Shown in pieces: positions 43,656 to 53,183 of a stretch of DNA of 64,000 nt (its first letter is position 1; each line of letters begins with the position of its first letter). The stretch is from the NCBI GenBank assembly GCA_025059535.1, contig JANXCX010000024.1:87425-151424 (forward strand), read 5' to 3'. The notes under the pieces were generated by a model that saw only the letters and a program-made list of their open reading frames with translations, was not told where the DNA came from and searched no databases. The stretch comes from Bacteroidia bacterium. Lineage in GTDB: Bacteria > Bacteroidota > Bacteroidia > SpSt-205. Both the position numbers and the translations under genes were made by a program.

Positions 43656-45482
43656 ATGCGCATCGGTGCCGTCTCCTTGCGCACTACGCCTTTGGATTTT
43701 ACGGGTAATCGGCTGCGGGTAATAGCCGCCCTCCAAAAAGCCAAGGAGTTGTCAGTAGAACTTGTAGTATTTCCTGAGCTCTGCCTTTCGGGCTATGAGT
43801 GTGGGGATTTTTTCTGGAGCAGCTGGGTAGCCGATGCCGCTTGGGAAAGTCTGGAAGGTATTCGGCCTTATACGGAGGGGCTTGTGGCGATTCTGGGCCT
43901 ACCGCTGGAGATAGGCGGCCGGCTATATAATGCCGCTGCCGTCGTAGCGGAAGGGGATATATATGGGTTTGCGCTCAAGCGGCGCCTGCCTTACGATGGG
44001 GTATTTTACGAGCCACGCTGGTTTACTTCTGCGCCAGAGGGGCGGCTGCGGGAGCCGCGCAGCGGTACCTATGCGGGATATGCCTTACCTTTTGTATGGG
44101 AGGGCTTCTACCTTTCGGTGGAAATATGCGAGGATGCCTGGCAGCCAGGGCGGCCCCTAGAACGGCATCTAACTCACTTAGGGGTATGCCTCAATGCTTC
44201 GCCCTTTGAGATGCGCAAGGCAGCCCGACGGCGGCGCCTAGTGACGGAGAGTAGCTACCGATACCGCTGCTTCTACGCTTATGCTAATCTGGCGGGTAAT
44301 GAGGCGGGGGAGCTCCTCTACGAGGGCGAAAGCCTACTTGCCTGGCAGGGCCAAATAGTAGGGGCTACGAGCCGCTTCTTTTATGAGGACTACCAGCTGG
44401 CCTGGGCCGAAGTAGATGAGGAGCGCCTGCGCCGAACGGCGCGCCAAAATTCCCTCCCGCTTCCAGAAAATCCTATAGAACTTCCACCCCGCCAGCGTGC
44501 TGGGACGCCTGGGGTGGCTTCTAAACCGCGCACCTTGCCAGAAGTTTCTCCCTGGGAGGAGCTCACCGAGGCCATCGCGATGGGATTATGGGATTACCTT
44601 TGGAAAAGCCGGGCTCGGGGCTATGTCATTTCCCTCTCAGGCGGTTTGGATTCAGCCGCTTGCGCCGTTTTATCCCATTTGGCTTTTCAACGCGCCCGTA
44701 GCGAGCTTCCCCCCGATGTGTATCGGCAGCGGCTCTCGTACATGGAAGGTACCCCTCAAGTTTATACCTTCTACCAGGCGACGGCCCAAAGCTCGGACAC
44801 TACCTACCGGCGCGCCCTTGGCCTAGCCCAAGAGCTGGGTATACCCTTCCACCGCTGGGAGATTGATGAAATTGTGCGTTTGTATGAACAGCGCGTGGAA
44901 GCGTGGCTAGGCCGCCCGCTCTCCTGGGAAATGGACGATATTGCTCGGCAAAACCTTCAGGCCCGTGTACGGGTGCCTGGGATCTGGATGGTAGCTAATA
45001 TTCTGGGAGCGATACTTCTTACCACTAGCAATCGGAGTGAGCTTTCGGTAGGCTATTCTACGATGGATGGCGACTCTTCTGGCGGCTTAGCGCCTATTGG
45101 GGGCGTAGCTAAGGCGGATCTTCGGGAGTGGGGTCTATGGGCCGCCGAGAAATGGGGCCTTGAGAGCCTACGCGAAATCGCCTTAGCCACCCCCACCGCT
45201 GAACTAAGGCCCGGCGGACAAGCCGACGAAGAGGACCTCATGCCCTACCCCCTCCTCAACGCACTCGAAAAGCAGCTCATTCAAGAAGGTCTTTCGCCCC
45301 AAACCCTTCGCCACTATGTGCAAGCCGAAGGCGCGCCGATTGAATGGGCGGATAAATTTCTCCGCCTCTTTCGTATCAGCCAGTGGAAGCGGGAGCGGGC
45401 GGCGCCAGCCTTCCACGTGGATGCCTATGACATGGACCCACGCAGCGCCGCACGCTTCCCCATCCTTCACAGCCTAAAATAA
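43656..45482 (+). CDS. nadE: Glutamine-hydrolysing NAD+ synthase NadE
   Basis: 608 residues. Amidates NaAD to NAD using ammonia from glutamine. The N-terminal nitrilase-type glutaminase has the triad Glu41 (VVFPELCLSGYE), Lys108 (FALKRRLPYDG) and Cys158 (VEICEDAWQ). The C-terminal synthetase has the ATP pyrophosphatase loop SLSGGLDSA (about 326-334), and SNRSELSVGYSTMDGDSSGGLAPIG downstream. Length and order fit the two-domain family. It appears monocistronic; sppA has its own box. Confidence 0.96.
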   Translation: MRIGAVSLRTTPLDFTGNRLRVIAALQKAKELSVELVVFPELCLSGYECGDFFWSSWVADAAWESLEGIRPYTEGLVAILGLPLEIGGRLYNAAAVVAEGDIYGFALKRRLPYDGVFYEPRWFTSAPEGRLREPRSGTYAGYALPFVWEGFYLSVEICEDAWQPGRPLERHLTHLGVCLNASPFEMRKAARRRRLVTESSYRYRCFYAYANLAGNEAGELLYEGESLLAWQGQIVGATSRFFYEDYQLAWAEVDEERLRRTARQNSLPLPENPIELPPRQRAGTPGVASKPRTLPEVSPWEELTEAIAMGLWDYLWKSRARGYVISLSGGLDSAACAVLSHLAFQRARSELPPDVYRQRLSYMEGTPQVYTFYQATAQSSDTTYRRALGLAQELGIPFHRWEIDEIVRLYEQRVEAWLGRPLSWEMDDIARQNLQARVRVPGIWMVANILGAILLTTSNRSELSVGYSTMDGDSSGGLAPIGGVAKADLREWGLWAAEKWGLESLREIALATPTAELRPGGQADEEDLMPYPLLNALEKQLIQEGLSPQTLRHYVQAEGAPIEWADKFLRLFRISQWKRERAAPAFHVDAYDMDPRSAARFPILHSLK

Positions 45483-45485
45483 GCC

Positions 45486-45493
45486 TACCTTTG
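45486..45493 (+). promoter_or_regulatory. -7 box TACCTTTG of the sppA operon
   Basis: Perfect TAnnTTTG, 4 bases (cagt) before the sppA ATG at 45498 and 3 bases after the nadE stop. Confidence 0.7.
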
Positions 45494-45497
45494 CAGT

Positions 45498-47240
45498 ATG
45501 TGGAAATTCCTCAGACTCCTCCTGGCTTTTCTGATAGCGTTTTTCCTGGCTATGATTTTGGGAGGGGTTTTACTAGTAGGGACCTTCACCTCGGCCGCCA
45601 TTATGCTCTCCCAAAAGGATAAATCCGTCTCCACTTCCCTTGCGCAAGGAGGGTGGCTCTACCTACCCCTTTCTGGTAAGCTGAGAGAATACGAGAAAAG
45701 TCCTATACCCTCTCTCTCTATCACCATAAACCTCTTCGGTGGGCCGAAAGAGAAGGTACCTACGTTGGATGAGATTCGCCAGGCTCTGGAAAAGGCCGCC
45801 CAAGAGGAGAAAATCCAGGGGATAGTGCTGCGGATGGGCGATCTTTCGGCCTCGCCGGCTCAGGTACAGCAGATTGGGCGCTGGCTGCGGCAGTTCAAGG
45901 CCCGCTCTAAGAAGCCTATCTATGCCTATGGCGATTATTTCACCGAGCTTACCTACTACCTTGCGGCTTATGCCGATACTATAGCTATGTATCCACGCTC
46001 TGGCACCCTTCTGGAATGGAATGGCCTAGTGTCAGAACAAATTTTTTTCAAACGCCTTCTGGATAAATGGGGCATAAAGCCGCGCCTATTTCGGACAGGC
46101 GGTTATAAGTCCGCCGCAGAAAATATCACCGAGGAGCGCTTCTCCCAAACTAATAAAGAGCAGCTTACGGAGCTGCTGGGGGACATTTGGAATGAGTGGG
46201 TAGATACGATTGCCGCCCTGCGAAAAATCCCCCCTGAGAGCCTACGCAGTTGGACGGATACTTACATATTCTTCTCACCGCAAGAAGCGCTTCAGCATAG
46301 GCTGGTAGATACGCTGGTTGCTTGGGATGATTTGGAACGGAAGCACTTCACGCCGTCGGGCAAAAAAGACCCCGCATGGGTTTCCTATAAAGCCCTCCTA
46401 GCCGAAAAAGATAAAGCCGAGGAGTATATCGCCTTGGCCTATATGGAGGGAGCCGTCGGCCCCGAAGAAGAGGTTTCAGCGGAAGAATGGCTGCCCCTCC
46501 TCAAAAAAATAGAGGAGGATGAGAAGGTCAAGGCGGTAGTTTTACGCATAAATAGCCCGGGTGGGGCGGTACTGGAGTCGGACAAAATAGCTCGGGCTAT
46601 CCAACGCCTGCGCCAACGCAAGCCAGTAGTGGTATCTATGAGCGGCGTAGCCGCCTCTGGCGGGTATTACATATCGGCCTACGCTAATAAGATTGTAGCT
46701 GAGCCTACCACTATCACGGGTTCTATAGGGGTAATTGCCTTGCTACTTGATCTTACTGACCTAGCAGAGAAGGAGCTTTACCTGCGTACCGACCGCATAA
46801 AGGTCGGAGGAAAATATGCGGATTTCATGAGTCCGTTTCGCGAGCCTACGCTGGTAGAGCAGCAGCACATGCAAAACGAAATAGATCAAATTTACCGGGA
46901 ATTTTTGGAGGTTGTGCGCGAGGGGCGGCGTTACCCTTCGGTAGAAGCGGTCCATACGATCGCTCAAGGGCGAGTATGGTCAGGTAAAGATGCTCTAACA
47001 ATAGGCTTAGTGGATACCCTAGGGGGTATAGAAACCGCCGTGAAGGCTGCAGCCGATTTAGCCAGACTGGCTACCTACGGCATCAGAACCTACCCCGAGG
47101 GTAAGTGGAGGTGGCAGAAGCTGCTGGGAGACGATTTCCCCTTTGCACAGCTTTGGAGACAAGTACAGGGGAGTATAAGCCCTTCCTTTCCTCAAGGACC
47201 TCAACTTTTATGCGCCTCCTGCGAGATTAAGGTACGCTAG
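45498..47240 (+). CDS. sppA: Signal peptide peptidase SppA (long, two-domain form)
   Basis: 580 residues. An N-terminal membrane anchor (FLIAFFLAMILGGVLLVGTF) precedes two S49 protease domains. The catalytic lysine is Lys204 in FRTGGYKSAAE and the nucleophile Ser387 in SMSGVAASGGYYISAYA, spaced as in the 67-kDa family. KIVAEPTTITGSIGVI also fits. It degrades signal peptides left in the membrane. The 908-residue gene begins one base after its stop, so they share an mRNA. Confidence 0.94.
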   Translation: MWKFLRLLLAFLIAFFLAMILGGVLLVGTFTSAAIMLSQKDKSVSTSLAQGGWLYLPLSGKLREYEKSPIPSLSITINLFGGPKEKVPTLDEIRQALEKAAQEEKIQGIVLRMGDLSASPAQVQQIGRWLRQFKARSKKPIYAYGDYFTELTYYLAAYADTIAMYPRSGTLLEWNGLVSEQIFFKRLLDKWGIKPRLFRTGGYKSAAENITEERFSQTNKEQLTELLGDIWNEWVDTIAALRKIPPESLRSWTDTYIFFSPQEALQHRLVDTLVAWDDLERKHFTPSGKKDPAWVSYKALLAEKDKAEEYIALAYMEGAVGPEEEVSAEEWLPLLKKIEEDEKVKAVVLRINSPGGAVLESDKIARAIQRLRQRKPVVVSMSGVAASGGYYISAYANKIVAEPTTITGSIGVIALLLDLTDLAEKELYLRTDRIKVGGKYADFMSPFREPTLVEQQHMQNEIDQIYREFLEVVREGRRYPSVEAVHTIAQGRVWSGKDALTIGLVDTLGGIETAVKAAADLARLATYGIRTYPEGKWRWQKLLGDDFPFAQLWRQVQGSISPSFPQGPQLLCASCEIKVR

Positions 47241-47241
47241 G

Positions 47242-49968
47242 ATGGAAGTAGAGTTTTTATGGCCTCTGATTACAGAGGTAGTGCGTCAAGAGCCTATATC
47301 GGAGGAGGATTGGGAATTTTTGCGTCAGAACGCTGAGACGCTAGAGTGTTCTAAGGAGGTTTTGGAGCGGCTGGTAGCGGTGCGTCTAGCGCTGCTTCAG
47401 GCTGAGCTCCTTCCGCGGGTGGAGGCTCTGGGGGCCTTCATTCATACCCTGCGGGAGGCTGCTTCACGTAAGCTTTCTTTTCTTTTAGAGCTTAGCCAGG
47501 AGATGGGGGTACCAGCGGAGCTGGTGCAGGTTCTCGTACAAGTGCCTAAGGTACCTAAGCTACGCTACCTGAGCCGGCTTCTCCAGGCAGTCCATAAGAT
47601 AGGCATGGGCTCTTCCCTTCTACCCTGGATAGAGCGAGAGGCGGAGGCGAGGGGTCTATCCGGCGAAGCGGTGGAAGCACTCCACGGGCTTATGGAGAGT
47701 GCGCTTCGGCGCAACTTACTCAAAGCGCTTCAGAGCTACTGGCGGCTCTTAGTGCTTTTAGAAAAGCAAGGGGAGGCAATCGCTGAGGTCAGTTATTTAG
47801 CCGAGCTAGCGCGCGAGGCGCATCTGCCAGAGGCATTGGCTCAAGGCCTTTCCGACTATGTCCGTCAGCGCCAGCGCGGCCAGTCGGTTCTGGAAGCCCT
47901 AAGTAGCCTTTGCCGTACAGCCCTCCAGAAAGGCGCTATCTCCGAAGAAACCCTCCCTTTCCTCCATCAGTTGGCCGAAGAAGAAGGTTTGCCCTCCCCC
48001 ATTTTGGAGGCTCTTCTAGCGACGGAGCAGAACCTTCGCCACTTGGTCCCAGGCACGTTTGCGGTCGAGGCGCTAGAACCGCTTCTGGCCAGCCTTATTG
48101 CTACGGGTCACCTGGATGAAACCGCTCATCGCTTCCTTATTCAAAGGGCCAGCGAGATAGGGCTGTCCAAGGTCCAGATAGAGGCGATTATAGACTTGGA
48201 AAAAGAAATTCAGGCCGGCAAAGCGAAATTTCCTCAGAGTTTTCAGCCTGTTATACGCGTTTTAGTGGAGCAAGCCCGCATAAGTGATGAACGCCTTTTA
48301 TACCTAGTCAAGAAGGCCCAAGCCGTGGGGGGAAATGAGCGGGTAATTCGGAGCCTTGTTCAGATAGAGATCACGGCTCAGAAGAAACAGTTTCAGGAGC
48401 GCCTTTTAGCTTCGTCCCCGCCCCCTCCCCCACCACCCCCTCCACCGCCGCCTACTACCCCTCCACCTACGGTAGAGCGCCTTACGCCCCCTTCAGACAC
48501 CTCGGGGCTCCTCTCCCCTAAAACAACTACTTTCCCTAAGGGCGGAAATTTTCCTAAGATTGCCAGCGATTTTTACACTATAAAGGTTTTCTCTTTGCGC
48601 AGCGAAAAGGATATAGTCCGAAAAGCCGATATATTCGTCAGAGAGAGCCGAGTTAGCTGGTACATATTCTTGAGCTATGGTGAGCGTGAATACGTTCTAG
48701 CGGTCAAGGGCCAGCCCGAGCATCGCTTTGAAGAAGTGCTCAGCTGGGCAGTCAGCCCCACGGGCGAAGTAATAGCCATAAAGCATCGCCTCCAAGGCAG
48801 CTATCGTATCTACCTAAACGGGGAAGACGGTCTAGCCCTTGACGATATCTCCGCCCTCGTCCTTTCGCCCAACCACAAACGAGTAGCCTACATAGGCAAA
48901 AAAGGGGAAGACTTCTTCGTATTTTTGAACAACATTGGAGCGGGGCCCTTCCTTCAAGTAACTAATCTAACTTTCCGCCCGAACGAAGAAAATGATCTCT
49001 ACTTCGTCTTCCAGAAAGAGCCCCACAAATGGGTCATAGGAGACTACGTAAGCGGCATTCACAGCGAAGCGTATTCTTTCATAGACCTCCTGACTTTTTC
49101 TCCTGATGCCAAACGCATGGTTTATGTAGTGCGTAAGGAGCGAGGCAAATTGGCGCTCCAAGAAGGAAAACAGGCCAGTGAAGCCTACGATGGGATCTCC
49201 GATATTCGCTTTACACCGGATAGCCAACATCTTGTTTATCTTGTGCAAAAAGGCCTCCAAATCGGCATAGCCTGGGATCATGAGATACTCAAACTCAGCG
49301 ACGGGATAGGTGGGGTAACGCTCTCACCCGATAGCCGATTTGTAGCCTATATTTTGCGCGAGAAGGAGGCGTATCACATGTGCGTGCAGAAGAAGGCTTT
49401 CGGTCCATACGAGCGGGTGGAGCGTCCTTTCATTACCCACACCAAGCCGGCCATTATCTATCCAGCAACCCAGCAAGGGAAGCAGTACATATTTGTGAAT
49501 GGAGCACCTGAGGCGGGGCCCTTTGAGGGCCTTGCCCGATTTAGCGGACAGGGGGACAGTTACAGTGCTTTAGTACGCATAGGCACAGAAGGGCAAGCCG
49601 TAGTGCGGAATGGCAAGGTAGGCCCTACGTATTCGGCCGTTGATCAGCTTACTTGGGATAGCAAGGGAAAAAACCTTGCGTATGTGGCCCGACGACGCGG
49701 CGGCTGGAGCGGTGTAGTATGGAACGACACGGAAAGCGATGCGTATGAGTTTCCCCAATACCTTTCCTTTGACCCAGAAGGAAAAGCGCTCTTTTTCTTT
49801 GCTAAGCGTCGTGACGGCTGGTATGGCGTACTGAATGACACGCCTATACCCGAATCGCTTTGCAAAGAGATTCTCACACCGCCTGTCTACGATCCAAAAG
49901 GACGAGCCTTTCATTACCTTTATCGGCAGGGCAAGGATATCTATGAGGCGAAGGTAAGCCTACGCTAA
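47242..49968 (+). CDS. Unfamiliar 908-residue protein: about seven helical repeats, poly-Pro hinge, beta-propeller
   Basis: I do not recognise this protein as a whole. Residues 1 to about 385 show about seven related helical units of 43-57 residues. Examples are ISEEDWEFLRQNAETLECS, ISEETLPFLHQLAEEEGLPS, LDETAHRFLIQRASEIGLS and ISDERLLYLVKKAQAVGG, each preceded by a hydrophobic helix and followed by a shorter one. A run of about 13 prolines near residue 393-407 separates this from a C-terminal half with TolB/PD40-type propeller blades (LTFSPDAKRMVYVVRK, VTLSPDSRFVAYILR, LSFDPEGKALFFFAKR). No signal peptide or membrane helix is seen, so it is probably cytoplasmic. Sits between sppA and ribD with almost no spacing. 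A scaffold role is a guess. Confidence 0.8.
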   Translation: MEVEFLWPLITEVVRQEPISEEDWEFLRQNAETLECSKEVLERLVAVRLALLQAELLPRVEALGAFIHTLREAASRKLSFLLELSQEMGVPAELVQVLVQVPKVPKLRYLSRLLQAVHKIGMGSSLLPWIEREAEARGLSGEAVEALHGLMESALRRNLLKALQSYWRLLVLLEKQGEAIAEVSYLAELAREAHLPEALAQGLSDYVRQRQRGQSVLEALSSLCRTALQKGAISEETLPFLHQLAEEEGLPSPILEALLATEQNLRHLVPGTFAVEALEPLLASLIATGHLDETAHRFLIQRASEIGLSKVQIEAIIDLEKEIQAGKAKFPQSFQPVIRVLVEQARISDERLLYLVKKAQAVGGNERVIRSLVQIEITAQKKQFQERLLASSPPPPPPPPPPPPTTPPPTVERLTPPSDTSGLLSPKTTTFPKGGNFPKIASDFYTIKVFSLRSEKDIVRKADIFVRESRVSWYIFLSYGEREYVLAVKGQPEHRFEEVLSWAVSPTGEVIAIKHRLQGSYRIYLNGEDGLALDDISALVLSPNHKRVAYIGKKGEDFFVFLNNIGAGPFLQVTNLTFRPNEENDLYFVFQKEPHKWVIGDYVSGIHSEAYSFIDLLTFSPDAKRMVYVVRKERGKLALQEGKQASEAYDGISDIRFTPDSQHLVYLVQKGLQIGIAWDHEILKLSDGIGGVTLSPDSRFVAYILREKEAYHMCVQKKAFGPYERVERPFITHTKPAIIYPATQQGKQYIFVNGAPEAGPFEGLARFSGQGDSYSALVRIGTEGQAVVRNGKVGPTYSAVDQLTWDSKGKNLAYVARRRGGWSGVVWNDTESDAYEFPQYLSFDPEGKALFFFAKRRDGWYGVLNDTPIPESLCKEILTPPVYDPKGRAFHYLYRQGKDIYEAKVSLR

Positions 49969-51017
49969 TGGCGGAGGGTCTGAGCCCTTTAGACGAAGCG
50001 CATCTGTGGCGTGCATTCTGGCTAGCACGCCGGGCTGTACCTTCCTTAGTGGAACCTAACCCCCCCGTAGGCGCTATCCTAGCAATAGGCGAGGAAATCT
50101 TAGGGGAGGGCTTTCATGCACGCTTCGGCGAGGCCCATGCGGAGATAGTCGCCCTCCGCCAGGTAAAGCAGCCGACGCGTTTGGCAGAGGCTACTCTGTA
50201 TGTAACCTTAGAGCCTTGCTGCCATACCTCTAAGAAGACCCCCCCTTGCGTGCCCGCCATTGTAGAGGCAGGGATAAAACGGGTCGTAGTGGGGCATTTA
50301 GACCCAAATCCCGCCGTAGCAGGCCAAGGGGTAGCCCTCCTTCAAAAAGCCGGCCTCACCGTCCAAGTGGCTTCCTCGGCTATTCCCTCGGCGCGGCTTC
50401 TTCGGCACTTTTGGGTAAATGTGCGCTATGGCCGCCCCTATATCACGCTCAAGTGGGCGCAGACCGCTGGCCCCACGGGCCGCTTTCCCTTTTCGGGTGG
50501 GATTATGGGGAGTCGGCAGCAGGGTCGGCTAGCCATTTCGGGCTTTTGGGGAAAGGTATGGGCCCATCGCCTTCGGGCTCAACATAGTCACCTAGCCGTT
50601 GGTTGGCGGACCTGGCACTTAGACCGGCCAGCTCTCACCACGCGCTATTTTCCAGGCTCTAACCCTATCCCGCTGGTGTTGTATCATCCGGCCCGCGCTA
50701 CGGCGCTCTCCCTTCCTTTCTATCCGGCGCCTCAGATTGACCGGGATTTCGCCCAGACACTCTATCAAACCCACAAAGTAGGTTCTCTGCTGGTTGAAGG
50801 CGGGGCCCATACGCTAAATCAGTTTTTAGCGGCAGATCTCTGGGACGAAATCCATGTGATTGTAGCCTACCGGGAGGTAGCCGTGCCTTCAGAAGCGGTG
50901 GTTTTAGCCCCTGCCCTTCCGCTCTCTTATTCGTGGCATCGCCTTACCCTCAGCCCTAAGGAAGAAGTATGGATTGCACGCCGCCCACAGGCTAAGGACG
51001 AAATAGCTCTGCCGTAA
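49968..51017 (+). CDS. ribD: Bifunctional riboflavin synthesis deaminase/reductase RibD
   Basis: 349 residues. The N-terminal deaminase domain has the zinc site GEAHAEIVALRQV and TLEPCCHTSKKTPPCVPAI. The C-terminal reductase domain has ITLKWAQTAGPTG, GWRTWHLDRPALTTR and LVEGGAHTLNQFL. The two together carry out the deamination and side-chain reduction after GTP cyclohydrolase II. The start shares a base with the previous stop (TAATG). Its last 26 bases overlap mutY. Confidence 0.96.
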   Translation: MAEGLSPLDEAHLWRAFWLARRAVPSLVEPNPPVGAILAIGEEILGEGFHARFGEAHAEIVALRQVKQPTRLAEATLYVTLEPCCHTSKKTPPCVPAIVEAGIKRVVVGHLDPNPAVAGQGVALLQKAGLTVQVASSAIPSARLLRHFWVNVRYGRPYITLKWAQTAGPTGRFPFSGGIMGSRQQGRLAISGFWGKVWAHRLRAQHSHLAVGWRTWHLDRPALTTRYFPGSNPIPLVLYHPARATALSLPFYPAPQIDRDFAQTLYQTHKVGSLLVEGGAHTLNQFLAADLWDEIHVIVAYREVAVPSEAVVLAPALPLSYSWHRLTLSPKEEVWIARRPQAKDEIALP

Positions 51018-52002
51018 AGCTGGAAGGCGAAAAGGCGAGCCTTTGGAGCAGGCGGCGGATAGGTGCAGGCAAGGCATAGCGCTCCAGTTCGCTCCATGCC
51101 ACAGGATTCGTGGATGGCAGAGGAGCGGGGAGGGATTTTATATAACCCCATAGCTGAAAGTGAGAGAAGGCGTGCCGAAAAACGGGTGGGCTTGGAAGAG
51201 GCTGGGCAGGTCGTTCTGAGGGCAAGCACCAGAGGCCGCCCCATAGGCCCTTTGCCGGGCGCCGCTCCAGCCAGACCGCTTCAGACGTAGCATATATGAG
51301 GAAAATCCACTGCTGGATAGGCTTAGTCTTGGTAAGGCGGGGAGCGGGAAACTGCGTAGGCTTCCCACTATGGAAGGCCTGGCATTCGGCATGCAGGGGG
51401 CAGATTTTGCAGCGTGGGCGACGAGGCAGGCATACAAGCCGAGCTAGGTCCATCAGGGCAAAGGCCACCCAGGGCTGCCGCCAACTTTCAGGCAAGGCAT
51501 CCGCTTTTTTCTGATAGTAGTGGCGCTGGCTGAGCGGTGTAGGATCACCCCACAGGCGGCTCAGGATGCGCGCCACATTTCCATCCACTGGGAGATAGGC
51601 GCCCCATCCAGCGAAGCTAAGGATGGCCCGCGCCGTATAGGGACCTATGCCGGGAAGCGTAAGAAGAGCTTTGAGGGGATCAGCGCTTTTGGCTATAGAG
51701 GCCCAGCCGCCTTGGTGCCATAGCGCCTGCGCCGCCCGAAGGAGATTATGAACCCGCTGATAATAACCCAAGCCCTGCCACAGGCGTAATACCTCGCTTT
51801 CCTCCGCTTCTACCAGCGCCTTTAGCGTGGGATAGCGCGCCAAAAAGGTTAAAAGCCGCTGCTCTACCTGCGCAATCTGGGTCTGCTGTAAAAACGTCTC
51901 GGCAATCCAGATTTGGTAGGGGTCTTGGGTTTCGCGCCATACAAAGCGACGCCCCTCCTCCTCGTACCATGCACGCAGAGCCTCTCGCAGAGTCTCACTC
52001 AC
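50992..52002 (-). CDS. mutY: A/G-specific adenine glycosylase MutY
   Basis: 336 residues. Removes adenine mispaired with 8-oxoguanine. Catalytic Glu35 in [11 protein letters not shown], helix-hairpin-helix [15 protein letters not shown], catalytic Asp in [14 protein letters not shown], and a complete 4Fe-4S cysteine set C-x6-C-x2-C-x5-C in [17 protein letters not shown]. The C-terminal Nudix-like domain ([26 protein letters not shown]) recognises 8-oxoG. Last gene of the baeRF-tpiA-yjbQ-mutY operon; start overlaps the yjbQ stop. Confidence 0.96.
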   Translation of the reverse strand: MSETLREALRAWYEEEGRRFVWRETQDPYQIWIAETFLQQTQIAQVEQRLLTFLARYPTLKALVEAEESEVLRLWQGLGYYQRVHNLLRAAQALWHQGGWASIAKSADPLKALLTLPGIGPYTARAILSFAGWGAYLPVDGNVARILSRLWGDPTPLSQRHYYQKKADALPESWRQPWVAFALMDLARLVCLPRRPRCKICPLHAECQAFHSGKPTQFPAPRLTKTKPIQQWIFLIYATSEAVWLERRPAKGLWGGLWCLPSERPAQPLPSPPVFRHAFSHFQLWGYIKSLPAPLPSTNPVAWSELERYALPAPIRRLLQRLAFSPSSFTAELFRP

Positions 52003-52412
52003 AGGCCTATTACCTTAATGACCACGCGCTTGCGCCGCTGCCCGTCAAATTCTAAATAAAAAATCTCCTGCCAGGGACCTAAATCTAAATCCCCGCGTGT
52101 AACCGGCACTACGACCTGAAGGTGGGTAAGGAGATTTTTGAGGTGGGCGTCGGCGTTATCCTCGCCCGTGCGATGGTGGTGGTAGTCCCGGCGATAAGGG
52201 GCTAGGGCCTCCAACCACTTCCAGAGGTCTTCATGCAGGCCGCGTTCGTTATCCTGAATGATTACGGAGGCGGTAAGGTGCATGGAGGAGACTAAGCAGA
52301 GGCCTTCTTGGATACCGGATTTTCGCACCTCTTCGCGCACTTGTGGGGTGAGGTGGACGATGGCACGCCGTTCGGGGGTGTGCATCCATAGGTAGGCGGT
52401 ATGGCTACGCAT
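51999..52412 (-). CDS. YjbQ/UPF0047 family protein
   Basis: 137 residues, small trimeric fold. Signatures: [23 protein letters not shown], the [15 protein letters not shown] segment with its metal-like His cluster, and [12 protein letters not shown]. Some members show weak thiamine phosphate synthase activity, but the cellular role remains open. It lies 3 bases after the tpiA stop and overlaps mutY by ATGA. Confidence 0.93.
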   Translation of the reverse strand: MRSHTAYLWMHTPERRAIVHLTPQVREEVRKSGIQEGLCLVSSMHLTASVIIQDNERGLHEDLWKWLEALAPYRRDYHHHRTGEDNADAHLKNLLTHLQVVVPVTRGDLDLGPWQEIFYLEFDGQRRKRVVIKVIGL

Positions 52413-52415
52413 AGG

Positions 52416-53183
52416 CTAAGCAATAAGCCCTTTTCGGCGCAGGAGGATTTCGGCTAAGGGAAGGAAGGTTTCGGCTTTGAGGCTAGCGCCGCCGACTAGG
52501 CCGCCATCTACGTCGGGCTGAGCAAAAAGTTCGGGGGCATTTTCGGGTTTGAGGCTGCCGCCGTAGAGGATGGGGATTTGGTGGGCGGGGGCGCCTTTTT
52601 GGGCAAGAAGATTCCGGAGAAAGGCATGGGCCTCCTGCGCTTGGGCTGCGGTGGCGTTATGGCCCGTGCCTATAGCCCAGACGGGCTCGTAGGCCAGCGC
52701 TAGGCGCTCCCAGCTAATTGAGGAATCCTCCAGTACCTCGGCGATTTGCCGGGCCAAAACGGCAAAGGTCTGGCCCGCGGCGCGCTCCGCAGCGGTCTCA
52801 CCGACGCAGTAAAGGACGGAAAGGCCGCGCTGCTGAGCATCCATTACCTTACGACGCAGAAGGGGGCCCCTTTCGCCGAAGTGCTGGCGGCGCTCGGAAT
52901 GGCCTACAAGCACCCACCGCGCCCCTATTGCCGCTATCTGCTGCATGGATACCTCGCCCGTATAAGGCCCAAAGCCGCCCGGATAGCCATTTTGCGCCCC
53001 TACTTCCAACGAAGTACCCCGCACTTGCGCCTCTACTGCCCCGAGATAGAGAAAAGGCGGAAAGAGGATTCCCCGAAGCGGCGGAGCAAATTTAGGCCAG
53101 CCTTGTACAATTTCCTGCGCCAATTGGCGCGCCTCCTCGGGCAGGAGGTGCATTTTCCAATTAGCCGCCAAAATTAGCCTCAT
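52416..53183 (-). CDS. tpiA: Triosephosphate isomerase
   Basis: 255 residues. Interconverts dihydroxyacetone phosphate and glyceraldehyde 3-phosphate. Catalytic residues are all present: Lys in AANWKMH, His in VLVGHSERRQHFGE, and Glu in LAYEPVWAIGTG; the phosphate-binding loop is ILYGGSLKPENA and VGGASLKAETF. Start overlaps the stop of the baeRF-like gene. Confidence 0.98.
   Translation of the reverse strand: MRLILAANWKMHLLPEEARQLAQEIVQGWPKFAPPLRGILFPPFLYLGAVEAQVRGTSLEVGAQNGYPGGFGPYTGEVSMQQIAAIGARWVLVGHSERRQHFGERGPLLRRKVMDAQQRGLSVLYCVGETAAERAAGQTFAVLARQIAEVLEDSSISWERLALAYEPVWAIGTGHNATAAQAQEAHAFLRNLLAQKGAPAHQIPILYGGSLKPENAPELFAQPDVDGGLVGGASLKAETFLPLAEILLRRKGLIA

Noticed and set aside
48414-48480. 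Proline-codon run as a possible sequencing artefact or microsatellite
   Set aside because: Codons vary (CCG, CCC, CCT, CCA) and the reading frame continues into a good propeller domain, so it looks like a real hinge.
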